NCBI RefSeq assembly: GCF_900106035.1
Contig: NZ_FNUC01000004.1
Span: 2,976,001 to 3,040,000, forward strand
Length of the DNA: 64,000 nucleotides
Source: Jiangella alba
Lineage (GTDB): Bacteria; Actinomycetota; Actinomycetes; Jiangellales; Jiangellaceae
Reading direction: 5' to 3'
The position numbers were made by a program, and so were the translations under genes. Below, piece after piece: positions 16,811 to 27,394 of the stretch. Within the stretch, counting starts at the first letter, position 1, and each line of letters opens with the position of its first letter. Below the pieces are notes generated by a model. That model was not told where the DNA came from. It saw nothing but the letters and a program-made list of their open reading frames with translations, and ran no database searches.

Positions 16811-18073
16811 ATGTTCGGGAAGCGCAAGCCCGCACCGATCGAGCCGTTGAGCGCGTCCGGCCACGACGAGGCGCCGAAGCCGCTGGTCGGCGCCGATGCC
16901 GGGAAACGGTCGCCGATCGGCCTGGAGTACATGACCTACGAACAGCTGGAGGAGTTCGGTCACGAACTCGACGCCGTCCGCCAGCGCGTGCTCGACGACC
17001 TCGGCCAGACCGACGCCGACTACATCCGCCGGGTCATCAAGATCCAGCGCGCCTTCGAGGTCCTCGGGCGCATCGGGCTGTTCTTCCCGTTCTTCTGGCC
17101 CGTGTTCGTCGCCGGCATCGCGCTGCTCGCGCTCGCCAAGATCCTCGAGAACATGGAGATCGGGCACAACGTCATGCACGGCCAGTACGACTGGATGAAC
17201 GACCCGATGATCGACGGCAAGCGGTACGAGTGGGACATCGTCGCGCCGGCGCACGACTGGAAGCACGGCCACAACTACGTCCACCACACGTACACCAACA
17301 TCCACGGCATGGACCGCGACATCGGCTACAACCTGTTCCGCATCGACAAGGACCAGCCCTGGTACCCCAGCCACCGCTTCAACCTGCCGCTGGCGTTCCT
17401 GCTCATGCTGGTCTTCGAGTGGGGCGTGATGTACCACGGCGTCGAGCTGGACGAGTACCTGTCGGGCAAGCTGCCGAAGGCGGAGTTCCAGGCGCGCAGG
17501 AAGCGGGCGCTGCGCAAGATCGGCCGCCAGTTGCTCAAGGACTACGTGCTCTTCCCCGCGCTCACGCTGCCGCTGGTGCCGTTCACCGCATGGTGGGTGC
17601 CGCTGGCCGTGCTGGGCGGCAACGCCGTCGCCAACGTCATCCGCAACATCTGGGCGTTCAACGTCATCTTCTGCGGCCACTTCCCGGCCGACGTCGAGAC
17701 GTTCGCCAAGGAGGACGCCGAGAACGAGACCCGCGGCCAGTGGTACCTGCGGCAGCTGCTCGGCTCGGCCAACATCAGCGGCAGCCGGCTGTTCCACGTG
17801 CTCACCGGCAACCTCAGCCACCAGATCGAGCATCACCTCTTCCCGGACATCCCGGCTCGCCGCTATCCCGAGGTGGCCCGGGACGTGCGCCGACTGGTCG
17901 AGAAGTACGGGCTGCAGTACAACACCGGCCGGCTGTCCAAGCAGCTGCTCAGCGTCGCCCGGCAGCTGGGCACCCTCGCCGTCCGGCCCGACGATCCCTA
18001 TCAGCGCGGCAACAGCCCGGAGTCGAAGGCCCTGCGCCGGGCCCGGCGCGAGCTGGAGGCCGGGCGACGCTAG
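16811..18073 (+). CDS. Membrane fatty-acid (acyl-CoA) desaturase
   Basis: A 420-residue integral membrane diiron desaturase that introduces a double bond into acyl chains to adjust membrane fluidity. The three histidine boxes are present: HNVMH at 119-123, HNYVHH at 154-159 and HQIEHH at 337-342. Hydrophobic stretches flank them (IGLFFPFFWPVFVAGIALLAL; LPLAFLLMLVFEW). It is transcribed with the oxidoreductase gene, 21 nt apart with GAGAGGA as ribosome site, and faces the DesT-like regulator. The pair matches DesB/DesC of Pseudomonas and DesA3/Rv3230c of mycobacteria, which act on stearoyl-CoA; substrate and position of the double bond are inferred. Confidence 0.9.
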   Translation: MFGKRKPAPIEPLSASGHDEAPKPLVGADAGKRSPIGLEYMTYEQLEEFGHELDAVRQRVLDDLGQTDADYIRRVIKIQRAFEVLGRIGLFFPFFWPVFVAGIALLALAKILENMEIGHNVMHGQYDWMNDPMIDGKRYEWDIVAPAHDWKHGHNYVHHTYTNIHGMDRDIGYNLFRIDKDQPWYPSHRFNLPLAFLLMLVFEWGVMYHGVELDEYLSGKLPKAEFQARRKRALRKIGRQLLKDYVLFPALTLPLVPFTAWWVPLAVLGGNAVANVIRNIWAFNVIFCGHFPADVETFAKEDAENETRGQWYLRQLLGSANISGSRLFHVLTGNLSHQIEHHLFPDIPARRYPEVARDVRRLVEKYGLQYNTGRLSKQLLSVARQLGTLAVRPDDPYQRGNSPESKALRRARRELEAGRR

Positions 18074-18114
18074 GTCGGCCGCTCCGATGGAGCCGCGCCG
18101 GACGCCTGCCTCGA

Positions 18115-18136
18115 GCTCGGCGTACTCGAGCCGAGC
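18115..18136. terminator. Hairpin between convergent desaturase and nitrilase genes
   Basis: GCTCGGC pairs with GCCGAGC across an 8-nt loop in the 83-nt gap between convergent genes. The stem is short (7 bp) but well placed for a shared terminator. Confidence 0.5.
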
Positions 18137-18156
18137 GGGATTCGGAGCCGTCCGCG

Positions 18157-18948
18157 TCACAGGGACCGGCGCACGCGCGTGCCCAGCGACGGGCGCCGGT
18201 CGCTCCACATGCGCTGGTCCGCCCGGGTCCGGGCGACCACCGCCGGGTCGATCTCGGCCACGGCGACACCCTCCTCGGCGCCGAGCCTGACGAGGGGCCG
18301 GCCGAGCGGGTCGTAGACCGCCGACCCGCCGATGAAGTCGCTCGGTGCGCCGACGAGGCCGCTGAACACGACGTACATGCCCTTGTCCAGAGCGCGAGCC
18401 GCCTTGTGCAGGTCGCGGCGGTGACCGCCGCCGGGGAAGTAGGCGCCGCTGTTGACGTACACGAGGGCGCCGTCGGCGGCAGCGGCCGCGGCGTGCTCCG
18501 GGAAGTTGGCGTCGTAGCAGACGGACAGGGCGAACTCGACCCCGGCGAGGTGGAAGCCGGCTCCGTTGGGTCCGGCCGTGAACACCTGCGTCTCCTGCTG
18601 GAAGAGGTGCTGCTTGTCGTACGCGGGCGAGGGCTGCCGACCGGGCGTGAGGACGAGACTCGTGAGCGTCCTGCGATCGCCCCGGTCAAGCGCGCTGTTG
18701 AGCACGACCACCACCCCGGCGGCGTCGACGACCTCTTGCACGGGTGCGAGCCAGCCGGTGTCGTCGAGCGTGGGGAGCTCGCCCCCGAACGCCGTGGCGT
18801 CGTACCCCGTCGGCACGGCCTCCGGCAGGACGACGAGATCGGCGCCGGCCGCCACGGCCCGGCCGGCCCAGCGGGCCGCCGCCGCCACGTTCCGGGACAC
18901 GTCGCCCGGCACGGCTTCCAGCTGCACGGCGGCGACGCGCACGGTCAT
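18157..18948 (-). CDS. Nitrilase-superfamily carbon-nitrogen hydrolase
   Basis: A 263-residue cytoplasmic amidase or ureidase-type enzyme. The catalytic triad of the superfamily is visible: Glu in VVLPEAVPTGYD, Lys in AYDKQHLFQQE and Cys in ALSVCYDANFPEHA. Length and motif spacing fit a stand-alone carbon-nitrogen hydrolase, which cleaves non-peptide C-N bonds in amides. Start ATG at 18948 was chosen because MTVRVAAVQLE is the typical family N-terminus; the frame stays open upstream by accident of GC-rich sequence. The gene lies 137 nt downstream of glutamate dehydrogenase on the same strand. Ammonia released by one and used by the other is an attractive link but only inference. Confidence 0.88.
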   Translation of the reverse strand: MTVRVAAVQLEAVPGDVSRNVAAAARWAGRAVAAGADLVVLPEAVPTGYDATAFGGELPTLDDTGWLAPVQEVVDAAGVVVVLNSALDRGDRRTLTSLVLTPGRQPSPAYDKQHLFQQETQVFTAGPNGAGFHLAGVEFALSVCYDANFPEHAAAAAADGALVYVNSGAYFPGGGHRRDLHKAARALDKGMYVVFSGLVGAPSDFIGGSAVYDPLGRPLVRLGAEEGVAVAEIDPAVVARTRADQRMWSDRRPSLGTRVRRSL

Positions 18949-19085
18949 CCGGCGATGATGCCACCGGCGTCCGGATGACGACCAGGGGTCGTCGGGGTCG
19001 GCGCTCGCACGGTGAGGTGCGGCTCGCCGGCGGCCGGGGCCGGTGCCGCGCGGTGTCCTGGTCGGGGCGACTGGTACCGAGCTGG

Positions 19086-20519
<1,434 letters not shown>

Positions 20520-20620
20520 CTAGCCAAGCCGCGCCGGGTGACGTCCGGAGCGCTCAAGGGGTGGGCCGGGGCCTCGTCGTTTCGCTTGGCCCGGGGTCCG
20601 CACCGTGAGACGGTGGTCAG

Positions 20621-21742
20621 GTGACGCTGCACACGGACATCCCGACGCGCGCACAGCTGGAACGGCTGATCGCGGCGCGCGACCACGCCAGTGTCTCGGT
20701 CTACGTGCCGACGAGCCCGCTCACGCAGCAGGCTCAGGCGGGACGGATCGAGCTGAAGAACCTCGCGGCCGAGGCGCTGCGGCAGTTGGAGGAGGCCGGC
20801 GCCGAACGCGGCGCCGTCGCCGACGTCCGGGAGTCGATGGACGACCTCGTCGAGGACGACGACTTCTGGGCCGAGCAGGCACGCAGCCTGGCGGTGTTCG
20901 CGGCGCCGGGCGGTGTGACGGTGTTCCGGCTGCCGAACGAGCTGACCGCCGTCGTCGAGGTCAGCGACCGGTTCTACGTGAAGCCGCTGCTGCGCGCCGT
21001 CACGTTCCCGCAGGCCGGGTTCGTGCTCGCGCTCGCGGCCGGGTCGGTGCGGCTGGTCGAGGTCACCCGCGACGGCCCGCCGTTCACCGTCGACGTCCCG
21101 GGGCTGCCGTCCGACGCGGCGTCGGCGGCCGGGAAGTCGTCGCTCGCCGACCGCGCGCCGGTCGGGCGCATCCAGGGCTCGGAGGGGCAGAAGGTCCGGC
21201 TGCGGCAGTACGCGCGCAAGGTCGACCAAGCGCTGCGCGGCGTGCTCACCGGCCTCGAGCTGCCGCTGATCCTCGCCTCCACCGAGCCGCTCGACGGCAT
21301 CTACCGTTCGGTGAACAGCTACCCGCACCTGGCCGGCCCCGGCATCGCGGGCAGCCCGGAGGGCAGCACCGACGCCGAGCTGGCCGACAGCGCGCGGACG
21401 GTGCTCGACGATCTCTACGCCGGGCAGCTCGCGGAGCTGCGCGACCTCTTCGGCCGGCGCTTCGACCAGGGCCGCGCCTCGGGCGACGTCGCGACCATCG
21501 CGCGGGCCGCGACGTACGGCGTCGTCGACACGCTGGTGGTCGACATCGACGAGAAGCTGCCCGGCTACGTCGACGAAGAGTCCGGCGCGGTGACGACCGC
21601 CGCCGACGACGCCGCCAGCTACGGCGTCGCCGACGAGATCGCCCGCCGGGTGCTGCTGGCCGGTGGCCGTGTCGTGGCCGTCCGCGCCGATGACGTTCCC
21701 GGTGGCGGGCCGGTCGCGGCCGTGTTCAGATACGCGTTCTGA
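20621..21742 (+). CDS. baeRF-like (bacterial archaeo-eukaryotic release-factor family) protein
   Basis: A 373-residue cytoplasmic protein starting at GTG. The order of an N-terminal helical/beta region with SVSVYVPTSPLTQQAQ, a middle domain with LRAVTFPQAGFVLALAAGSV, and a C-terminal part with LPLILASTEPLDGIYRSVN and YGVVDTLVVDIDEKL is that of the baeRF families, relatives of archaeal/eukaryotic eRF1 and Pelota predicted to act on stalled ribosomes or RNA. The family is assigned by layout rather than by a diagnostic motif, so treat it as probable. The stop is directly followed by the GTG of the antiporter gene, with no gap. Confidence 0.6.
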   Translation: MTLHTDIPTRAQLERLIAARDHASVSVYVPTSPLTQQAQAGRIELKNLAAEALRQLEEAGAERGAVADVRESMDDLVEDDDFWAEQARSLAVFAAPGGVTVFRLPNELTAVVEVSDRFYVKPLLRAVTFPQAGFVLALAAGSVRLVEVTRDGPPFTVDVPGLPSDAASAAGKSSLADRAPVGRIQGSEGQKVRLRQYARKVDQALRGVLTGLELPLILASTEPLDGIYRSVNSYPHLAGPGIAGSPEGSTDAELADSARTVLDDLYAGQLAELRDLFGRRFDQGRASGDVATIARAATYGVVDTLVVDIDEKLPGYVDEESGAVTTAADDAASYGVADEIARRVLLAGGRVVAVRADDVPGGGPVAAVFRYAF

Positions 21743-22714
21743 GTGTCGAGCGCGCTGCTCATCGCCGTCGGCTTCGCCGGCCTGCTGGGTGGTGCCGAGC
21801 TGCTGGTCCGGGGCGGGACGGGGCTGGCGCTGCGGCTGGGCATCGCGCCGATCGTCGTCGGGGTGACGGTCGTGGCGCTCGGCACCAGCCTGCCGGAGCT
21901 GGCCGTCGGCATCGACGCCGCACGCCAGGACAGCGCCGGGCTCGCCGTCGGCAACATCGTCGGCACGAACCTGGTGAACCTGCTGCTGATCCTCGGCCTG
22001 AGCGCGGCGATCGCCCCCATCGCGCTCGACGCCCGCACGCTGCGCCTCGACCTCCCGCTGATGGCGGGAGCGGCGCTGTTGCTGCTGGCCGTCGCGCTCG
22101 ACGGCACGTTCGGGCGGGTGGACGGCGTCGTGCTGGTGCTGTTCGGCGTCGGCTACACGCTGGCGATCCTGTACGTCAGCCGCCGCGAGTCGGCCGCCGT
22201 GCGGGCCGAGTACGACGCCGGGCTGGCGCCGGCGGACCGCCCCGGCACACGCGGCCGTCCGTGGCGGGACCTGCTGAGCCTGGCCGTGGGCATCGCGATC
22301 ATCGTGGTCGGGGCGACGCTGCTGGTGGACGGCGCGGTCGACGCGGCCCGGTCGTTCGGCGTGAGCGACGCCGTCATCGGGCTGACGGTCATCGCCATCG
22401 GCACGTCGGCGCCCGAGCTGGTGACCACCATCGTGTCGACGGTCCGGGGCAACCGCGACATCGCGCTGGGCAACCTGCTCGGCTCCAGCGTCTACAACAT
22501 CGCGATCATCCTCGGCATCACCATCCTGGCTGCGCCGGACGTCGTCCAGGTGCCCGACGAGGTGCTCGGCGGCGACCTCCTGCTCATGGTCGCGGTGGCG
22601 CTGGCCTGCATCCCGGTGTTCGTCTCGGGCCGCCGCATCAGCCGCGTCGAGGGCGGACTGTTCGTCGCGGCCTACGCCGGCTACCTGACCTGGCTGCTCG
22701 TCGCGCAGACCTGA
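21743..22714 (+). CDS. Calcium/sodium antiporter (CaCA superfamily, YrbG type)
   Basis: A 323-residue membrane antiporter with about ten hydrophobic segments. It has two copies of the family alpha-repeat: GTSLPELAVGIDAARQ with GNIVGTNLVNLLLILGLS, and GTSAPELVTTIVSTVRG with GNLLGSSVYNIAIILGI. In this superfamily the Glu of each repeat binds Ca2+, and both are kept. The GTG start abuts the baeRF-like stop, so translation is likely coupled. Direction and ion choice are known for the family, not shown here. Confidence 0.9.
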   Translation: MSSALLIAVGFAGLLGGAELLVRGGTGLALRLGIAPIVVGVTVVALGTSLPELAVGIDAARQDSAGLAVGNIVGTNLVNLLLILGLSAAIAPIALDARTLRLDLPLMAGAALLLLAVALDGTFGRVDGVVLVLFGVGYTLAILYVSRRESAAVRAEYDAGLAPADRPGTRGRPWRDLLSLAVGIAIIVVGATLLVDGAVDAARSFGVSDAVIGLTVIAIGTSAPELVTTIVSTVRGNRDIALGNLLGSSVYNIAIILGITILAAPDVVQVPDEVLGGDLLLMVAVALACIPVFVSGRRISRVEGGLFVAAYAGYLTWLLVAQT

Positions 22715-22794
22715 GTGTCGGTTCCGTCCAAGACGCCGGCGTGACCGCGCTCTAGCGTGGGTACCAGCAGTTCGTCCGAGTACGAGGAGACATC

Positions 22795-23373
22795 ATGCGT
22801 GACCTGGTCTACACCGGCTTCATGTCGCTCGACGGCGTCGTGGACTCGCCCGGCGGCGGGCCGGGGGAGAAGCACCGCAGCGCCGGCTGGGTGGTCAAGG
22901 ACCTCGACTTCGTCCCCGAGGCGTGGACGCTCAAGGGCGAGGAGCTCGCCGAGACGTCGGCGCTGATGTTCGGCCGCAACAGCTACGAGTCGTTCGCCAC
23001 GACGTGGCCGGCGTCGGAGGACCACGCCGACTACAAGGAGCTGCCCAAGTACGTGGTGTCGACGACGCTGCCCGACGACGCCCTTGTCGACGGCTGGGGG
23101 GCGCAGACGATCCTGCGCTCGACGGAGGACGTCGCGGCGCTGAAGCAGGGCGACGGCGGCAAGATCTTCATCCACGGCAGCGCGGAGCTGGCCCGGCGGC
23201 TGGCCGACGCGGACCTGATCGACCAGTACAACCTGCTGGTCTTCCCGGTGTTGCTGGGCGCCGGCGCGAGTGTGTTCAGCCGCGAGGACCGCGCCAAGCA
23301 GATGCTGTCGCTGCGCGAGTTCGACACCTACTCGAACGGGATCATGAAGCTGGTCTACGACGTCAGGCGCTGA
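22795..23373 (+). CDS. Dihydrofolate-reductase-fold protein, RibD C-terminal type
   Basis: A 192-residue NADPH-binding reductase-like protein. Typical features are an opening TGFMSLDGVVDSPGG, GRNSYESFATTWP, KYVVSTTLPDD and IFIHGSAELARRL with a long C-terminal half. These occur in the RibD_C/YyaP family, whose members are mostly uncharacterised and rarely true DHFRs. GAGGAGACATC precedes the ATG. Its last 11 bases overlap the end of the convergent AraC-type gene, so the two share a terminator region. Confidence 0.85.
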   Translation: MRDLVYTGFMSLDGVVDSPGGGPGEKHRSAGWVVKDLDFVPEAWTLKGEELAETSALMFGRNSYESFATTWPASEDHADYKELPKYVVSTTLPDDALVDGWGAQTILRSTEDVAALKQGDGGKIFIHGSAELARRLADADLIDQYNLLVFPVLLGAGASVFSREDRAKQMLSLREFDTYSNGIMKLVYDVRR

Positions 23374-24064
23374 CCACGTCGAGGGCGATGGCCCCGCCGC
23401 CGCCCGCGCGCAGCTGCCCGGCGGTGCGCCCGACGTACGCGCGCAGCGCCCGGGCCAGGTGCGGCTCGTCGAAGTAGTCGAGCTTCGCGACGACGTCGGC
23501 GGCGGGCTCGCCCCGCGCCAGCAGCTCGGCCGCCGTCCGGGCCCGCTCGATCTGCCGGACGGCGCCCCGGGTGAGCCCGGTGGCCGCGCGGAACCGGCGT
23601 TCGACGGTGCGCTCGGAGACCGCGGGGTCGCCGCCGCGTAGCACCTCGGCGACCACCGGGTCGCGGACGACGATGCCGGCCCGGACCAGCTGCTCGACCA
23701 GCGCCTCGGCGTCGTCCGGGCCCGGCGTCTCCCAGCGGGCGCCGTCGAGCCGGAACGTCCGGGACGTGGTGTCGGGCAGCAGGATGCCGCCGTCGACGAG
23801 GTCGGCCGTGGGCACGGCCCGCAGTGAGGTGCCCACGGCGAACTCGATGCCGACGAAGGCCGCGCCCGTCGGCACCGGCGCGGTGCTGGTGCGGGTCTCG
23901 GGGCCGCTGACGCCCGCGTGGGCGCGGCCGTCCTGCTGCCAGAACAGCAGCCCCCAGCGCACGCCCGCGACGGAGGTCATCTGCGCGACCTGCCCGCTGG
24001 TGCACGTCCACACGGTGTCGACCCACGGCGAGCCGGACCCGCGGTTCTCGAACCGCAACTCCAC
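23363..24064 (-). CDS. AraC-like regulator
   Basis: A 233-residue protein. The C-terminal third carries an AraC-type double helix-turn-helix region: VSERTVERRFRAATGLTRGAV, then DYFDEPHLARALRAYVGRT. The first 120 residues form a beta-rich N-domain of the kind that senses a small ligand (WGLLFWQQDGRAH). GTG at 24064 has no good ribosome site. The end overlaps the convergent RibD-like gene by 11 nt. A DUF1772-like membrane gene on the same strand lies 21 nt upstream and is probably co-transcribed with it. Target genes unknown. Confidence 0.8.
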   Translation of the reverse strand: MELRFENRGSGSPWVDTVWTCTSGQVAQMTSVAGVRWGLLFWQQDGRAHAGVSGPETRTSTAPVPTGAAFVGIEFAVGTSLRAVPTADLVDGGILLPDTTSRTFRLDGARWETPGPDDAEALVEQLVRAGIVVRDPVVAEVLRGGDPAVSERTVERRFRAATGLTRGAVRQIERARTAAELLARGEPAADVVAKLDYFDEPHLARALRAYVGRTAGQLRAGGGGAIALDVVSA

Positions 24065-24085
24065 GGGCGAAGAATACGCCGCTGG

Positions 24086-24601
24086 TCAGCGCGCCGCTCG
24101 CAGCGTGAGAGCGCGCGTGACGGCGCCGACAGCCGCGACCGACACCAGGCTGCGCACGAGGTTGGCCGCCACCCAGGCGTCCTCCACCCGGTCGCGGACA
24201 TCGGCGAGGCCGGTGGCGCTGCCGAGGCCGGCGTCGTCGACCTCCTGGTTCAGGGGGATGTTCACGACCGCCGTCACGGCCACGACCACGACGTAGAGCG
24301 CGAGTGTCACCAGCGCCCAGCGCAGGGCCGCGCGGTCTCCACTCCCCCAGAGCAGGACCGGGGCGAGCACCACCAGGACCAGTGCCACCGTGTAGCTGAG
24401 CGGGAACACCGGGTTGTCGTTGTACCGCTGCAGGGTCGTCACGAAGGTGAGGTCGTCGGCGCCGGCCAGGTTCGGCATGACGGCGACGGCGAAGGTGACG
24501 TTCAGTCCGGTGACCAGCACCAGCGCCAGCAGCGTCGCGCCGAGGACGATGGTGTCCCGGCGGGCGCTGGTACGGGTGCGGTCCTGCGTGATCTCGCTCA
24601 T
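24086..24601 (-). CDS. DUF1772-like small membrane protein
   Basis: A 171-residue protein with four hydrophobic segments: TIVLGATLLALVLVTGLNVTF, SYTVALVLVVLAPVLL, LRWALVTLALYVVVVAV and a last helix. NIPLNQEV after the third is characteristic of DUF1772/anthrone-oxygenase-like proteins. Enzyme activity is known only for a few fungal members. ATG at 24601 (MSEITQD) is used; the frame is open a further 19 codons upstream without a better start. It is likely an operon with the AraC-like gene downstream. Confidence 0.75.
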   Translation of the reverse strand: MSEITQDRTRTSARRDTIVLGATLLALVLVTGLNVTFAVAVMPNLAGADDLTFVTTLQRYNDNPVFPLSYTVALVLVVLAPVLLWGSGDRAALRWALVTLALYVVVVAVTAVVNIPLNQEVDDAGLGSATGLADVRDRVEDAWVAANLVRSLVSVAAVGAVTRALTLRAAR

Positions 24602-24782
24602 GACACCACAGTGCGCCGCACGGCTCGGCGTCACAATGCTTAACGGTCGCGGTTTCATGCTCGATCGTCCAGCGACCCCGAGTTCGCCCGTCGTTCATCC
24701 GTTCTTCCCGATGCGGTCAGATCGTCCCTCTTTGCTGTCCCGGGGCGGCCGGGGGGCCGCCGTAGCGACGAGGGGGAGCACC

Positions 24783-27239
24783 ATGAGCGCGCGCAAGGCG
24801 CAGCGGGCGGCCGTCGCCGTCCTGGCCGTGGCGGGGCTGGTCCCGCTGGGAGCGGCCGGCGTCCCGGCGGCGGCGGGCCCGCAGGCCCCGGCCGTCGTCG
24901 TCAACGAGGTCTCGCAGCGGGTCAACCCGGACTGGGTGGAGCTGCACAACCCGGGCGACGCGACGGCCGACCTGTCCGGCTGGAGACTGCAGGACGACCA
25001 GGACCGCGGCCCGGAGGACTACGTGTTCCCGGCCGGCACCGTCATCCCGGCCGGGTGGTACCTGGTCGTCGACGCGGCCGACGACGGCACCACCGGGTTC
25101 GGGTTCGGGCTGGGCGCCGCGGACACCGTCCGGCTGTCCGACGCGGGCGGCAGCCTGGTCGACAGCCTCAGCTGGACCGAGCACGCCGCCACGACATACG
25201 GCCGCTGCCCGGACGGTAGCGGCGAGGTCCGCCAGACGGCGGCGCCGACCCGCGGCGAGGCCAACGACTGCACGTCGCCGCTGCGGGTCAACGAGGTCGC
25301 GGCCGGGTTCGTCGAGCTGGTCAACCCGAGCGGCGCCGGCGTCGAGCTGGGCGGCCACGTCGTGCGCGCGGCCGGCGCCGAGGACGGCCACGCGCTGCCG
25401 GACGGAGTCCTGGCGCCCGGCGGGCTGCTGCTGATCGAGGCGGACGCGCTCGGCTTCGCGCCGGGCGAGGCGTCCGGCGTCGAACTGGTCGACGGCGCCG
25501 GCGCGGTCGCCGACTCGCACGGCTGGGAGATCGTGCCGGAGCCGAGCACCGGCCGCTGCCCGGACGGCGTCGGCGCCTTCACGGTGACGGCGGCGGCGAC
25601 GCCCGGCGAGCCGAACGACTGCGTGCCGGTGGCCGGCCAGGACGCCGTGAAGGTGAACGAGGTGGAGTCCAGCGACGGCGTGCCCGGCGACTGGATCGAG
25701 CTGGTCAACACCGGCGCCGAGCCGGTCGACCTGTCCGGCTGGCTGGTCCGCGACAACGACGACACCCGGTTCTCCACCATCGCGGCCGGGACGGTGATCG
25801 CGCCCGGCGGCTTCTACGTGCACGAGGAGGCCGCGCTCGGCTTCGGCCTCGGCAGCGGCGACATGGCCCGCGTCTACACGCCGAACGGCACGCTCGTCGA
25901 CGCCTACGCGTGGGACGAGCACGCGGCCTCGACGTACGGCCGCTGCCCCGACGGCACCGGCGAGTTCCGCACCACCACGTCGCCGACGAAGGGCGCGCCG
26001 AACCACTGCGACGGCGACCCGGAGCCCGACCCGGAGCCGGAGCCGGGCGACCCGTGGCCCGGCGGCCCGGACGTGACCGTCGCCGACCGGGCCGATGACT
26101 TCGACGGCGACCTCAGCGGCCTCGACCACCAGGACGGCGTCCTGTGGGCGGTCGACAACGGCCGCGGGCGGCTGCACCGGCTGGAGTGGGACGGCGCCGT
26201 CTGGCGCGACGGCGCCGCGGGCGGCTGGGCGACCGGCAAGCCGCTGCGCTACCCGGGCGGCGTCGGCACGCCCGACAGCGAGGGCGTGACGGTGACCGGC
26301 GACGGCTCCGTCGTCGTCGGGACCGAGCGCGACAACGACGACGACGGCGTGAGCCTGCTGAGCCTGCTCCGCTACGACGTCACCGGCGCCGAGCCCGAGC
26401 TGACCGCGTCGACGGAGTGGGACCTCACCTCCGAGCTGCCGCCGACCGGCCCGAACGCCGGCATCGAGGCGGTCGAGTGGGTGCCTGACGACGTGCTGAC
26501 CGGCCTCGGCTTCGCCGACGCGTCGACCGGCGCGCCGTACGACCCGGACGGCTACGCCGGGCACGGCGGCGGCGTGTACTTCGTCGGCGTCGAGGGCACC
26601 GGGCTGGTCTACGCGTACCTGCTGCTCGACGACGGCGACGTGCACCAGCTCGCGGAGCTGGACCCGGGGCTGGGCGCCGTCATGGCGCTGGACTTCGACC
26701 TCGCCACCAGCACCCTCTGGGCGGTCTGCGACGACGGCTGCGACGGCACGTCGGCCCTGCTCGAGGTGGGCGACGACGGCGCGTTCGCGGTGACCGGGCG
26801 GGTCGCGCGGCCGGCCGGGATGGCGAACCTCAACACCGAGGGCTTCGCGATCGCGCCGGTCGAGGAGTGCGTGGACGGGTTGCGGCCGGTCTACTGGTCC
26901 GACGACAACGACACCGACGGCCACTCGCTGCGGGCCGGCACGCTGGCCTGCCCGGAGCCGGAACAGCCGGGCGAGCCCGGTGACGAGGACGGCGGCGCGG
27001 ACGAGGACGGCGCGGGCGAGGGCGGCTCGGACAACGAGGGCGGCTCGGGCGACGACGCCGGCGCCGAAGCGGGCGGTGGCGTGGGCGACGACACCGGCGA
27101 CGACACCGGCGGTCTCGGCGGCGAGGCGCTGCCGGACACCGGAACCCCTGCCGCGACGCTGCTCGCGGCCGCGATGCTGCTCGCGCTGGCCGGGCTCGGG
27201 CTGCTGCGGGCCCGGCGAGGAGGGCACGGCGTGAGCTGA
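24783..27239 (+). CDS. Surface protein with three lamin-tail domains, propeller-like domain and LPDTG tail
   Basis: An 818-residue exported protein. After a signal peptide (AAVAVLAVAGLVPLGAAG) come three lamin-tail-like domains of about 110-125 residues, each opening VNEV and ending in C-P-D-G plus a G-E/A-x-N-x-C segment (YGRCPDG, TGRCPDG, YGRCPDG). Residues 430-710 look like a propeller or esterase-like-phytase domain: DLSGLDHQDGVLWAVDNGRG, SEGVTVTGDGSVVVGTERD, NTEGFAIAP. A Gly/Asp/Glu spacer, ALPDTG, a helix and RARRGG complete a sortase-type tail like that of the other surface protein here. LTD domains are found on secreted nucleases and adhesins; any enzymatic activity here is open. ATG 24783 follows GGGGGAG. 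Confidence 0.85.
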   Translation: MSARKAQRAAVAVLAVAGLVPLGAAGVPAAAGPQAPAVVVNEVSQRVNPDWVELHNPGDATADLSGWRLQDDQDRGPEDYVFPAGTVIPAGWYLVVDAADDGTTGFGFGLGAADTVRLSDAGGSLVDSLSWTEHAATTYGRCPDGSGEVRQTAAPTRGEANDCTSPLRVNEVAAGFVELVNPSGAGVELGGHVVRAAGAEDGHALPDGVLAPGGLLLIEADALGFAPGEASGVELVDGAGAVADSHGWEIVPEPSTGRCPDGVGAFTVTAAATPGEPNDCVPVAGQDAVKVNEVESSDGVPGDWIELVNTGAEPVDLSGWLVRDNDDTRFSTIAAGTVIAPGGFYVHEEAALGFGLGSGDMARVYTPNGTLVDAYAWDEHAASTYGRCPDGTGEFRTTTSPTKGAPNHCDGDPEPDPEPEPGDPWPGGPDVTVADRADDFDGDLSGLDHQDGVLWAVDNGRGRLHRLEWDGAVWRDGAAGGWATGKPLRYPGGVGTPDSEGVTVTGDGSVVVGTERDNDDDGVSLLSLLRYDVTGAEPELTASTEWDLTSELPPTGPNAGIEAVEWVPDDVLTGLGFADASTGAPYDPDGYAGHGGGVYFVGVEGTGLVYAYLLLDDGDVHQLAELDPGLGAVMALDFDLATSTLWAVCDDGCDGTSALLEVGDDGAFAVTGRVARPAGMANLNTEGFAIAPVEECVDGLRPVYWSDDNDTDGHSLRAGTLACPEPEQPGEPGDEDGGADEDGAGEGGSDNEGGSGDDAGAEAGGGVGDDTGDDTGGLGGEALPDTGTPAATLLAAAMLLALAGLGLLRARRGGHGVS

Positions 27240-27244
27240 CCCGG

Positions 27245-27278
27245 CCGGGCCGCCGTCGTCCCCGGGGCGGCGGCCCGG
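27245..27278 (+). terminator. Hairpin terminator after the lamin-tail protein gene
   Basis: CCGGGCCGCC pairs perfectly with GGCGGCCCGG around a 14-nt loop, beginning 6 nt after the stop codon. Confidence 0.7.
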
Positions 27279-27394
27279 ACCGGTTCGGCACGGGTCCGGA
27301 CCGCGGTCCGCAGCGGCGGTCCGGGCCGAACCGCCACCGCCGGCGCCTGGACCGGCCTAGAGTGGCACCGCCGGGCGACACGCAGGGGGAGACC

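Noticed and set aside
24414-24782. N-terminal extension of the lamin-tail protein
   Set aside because: It overlaps the divergent DUF1772-like gene and precedes a normal signal peptide with a good ribosome site at 24783.
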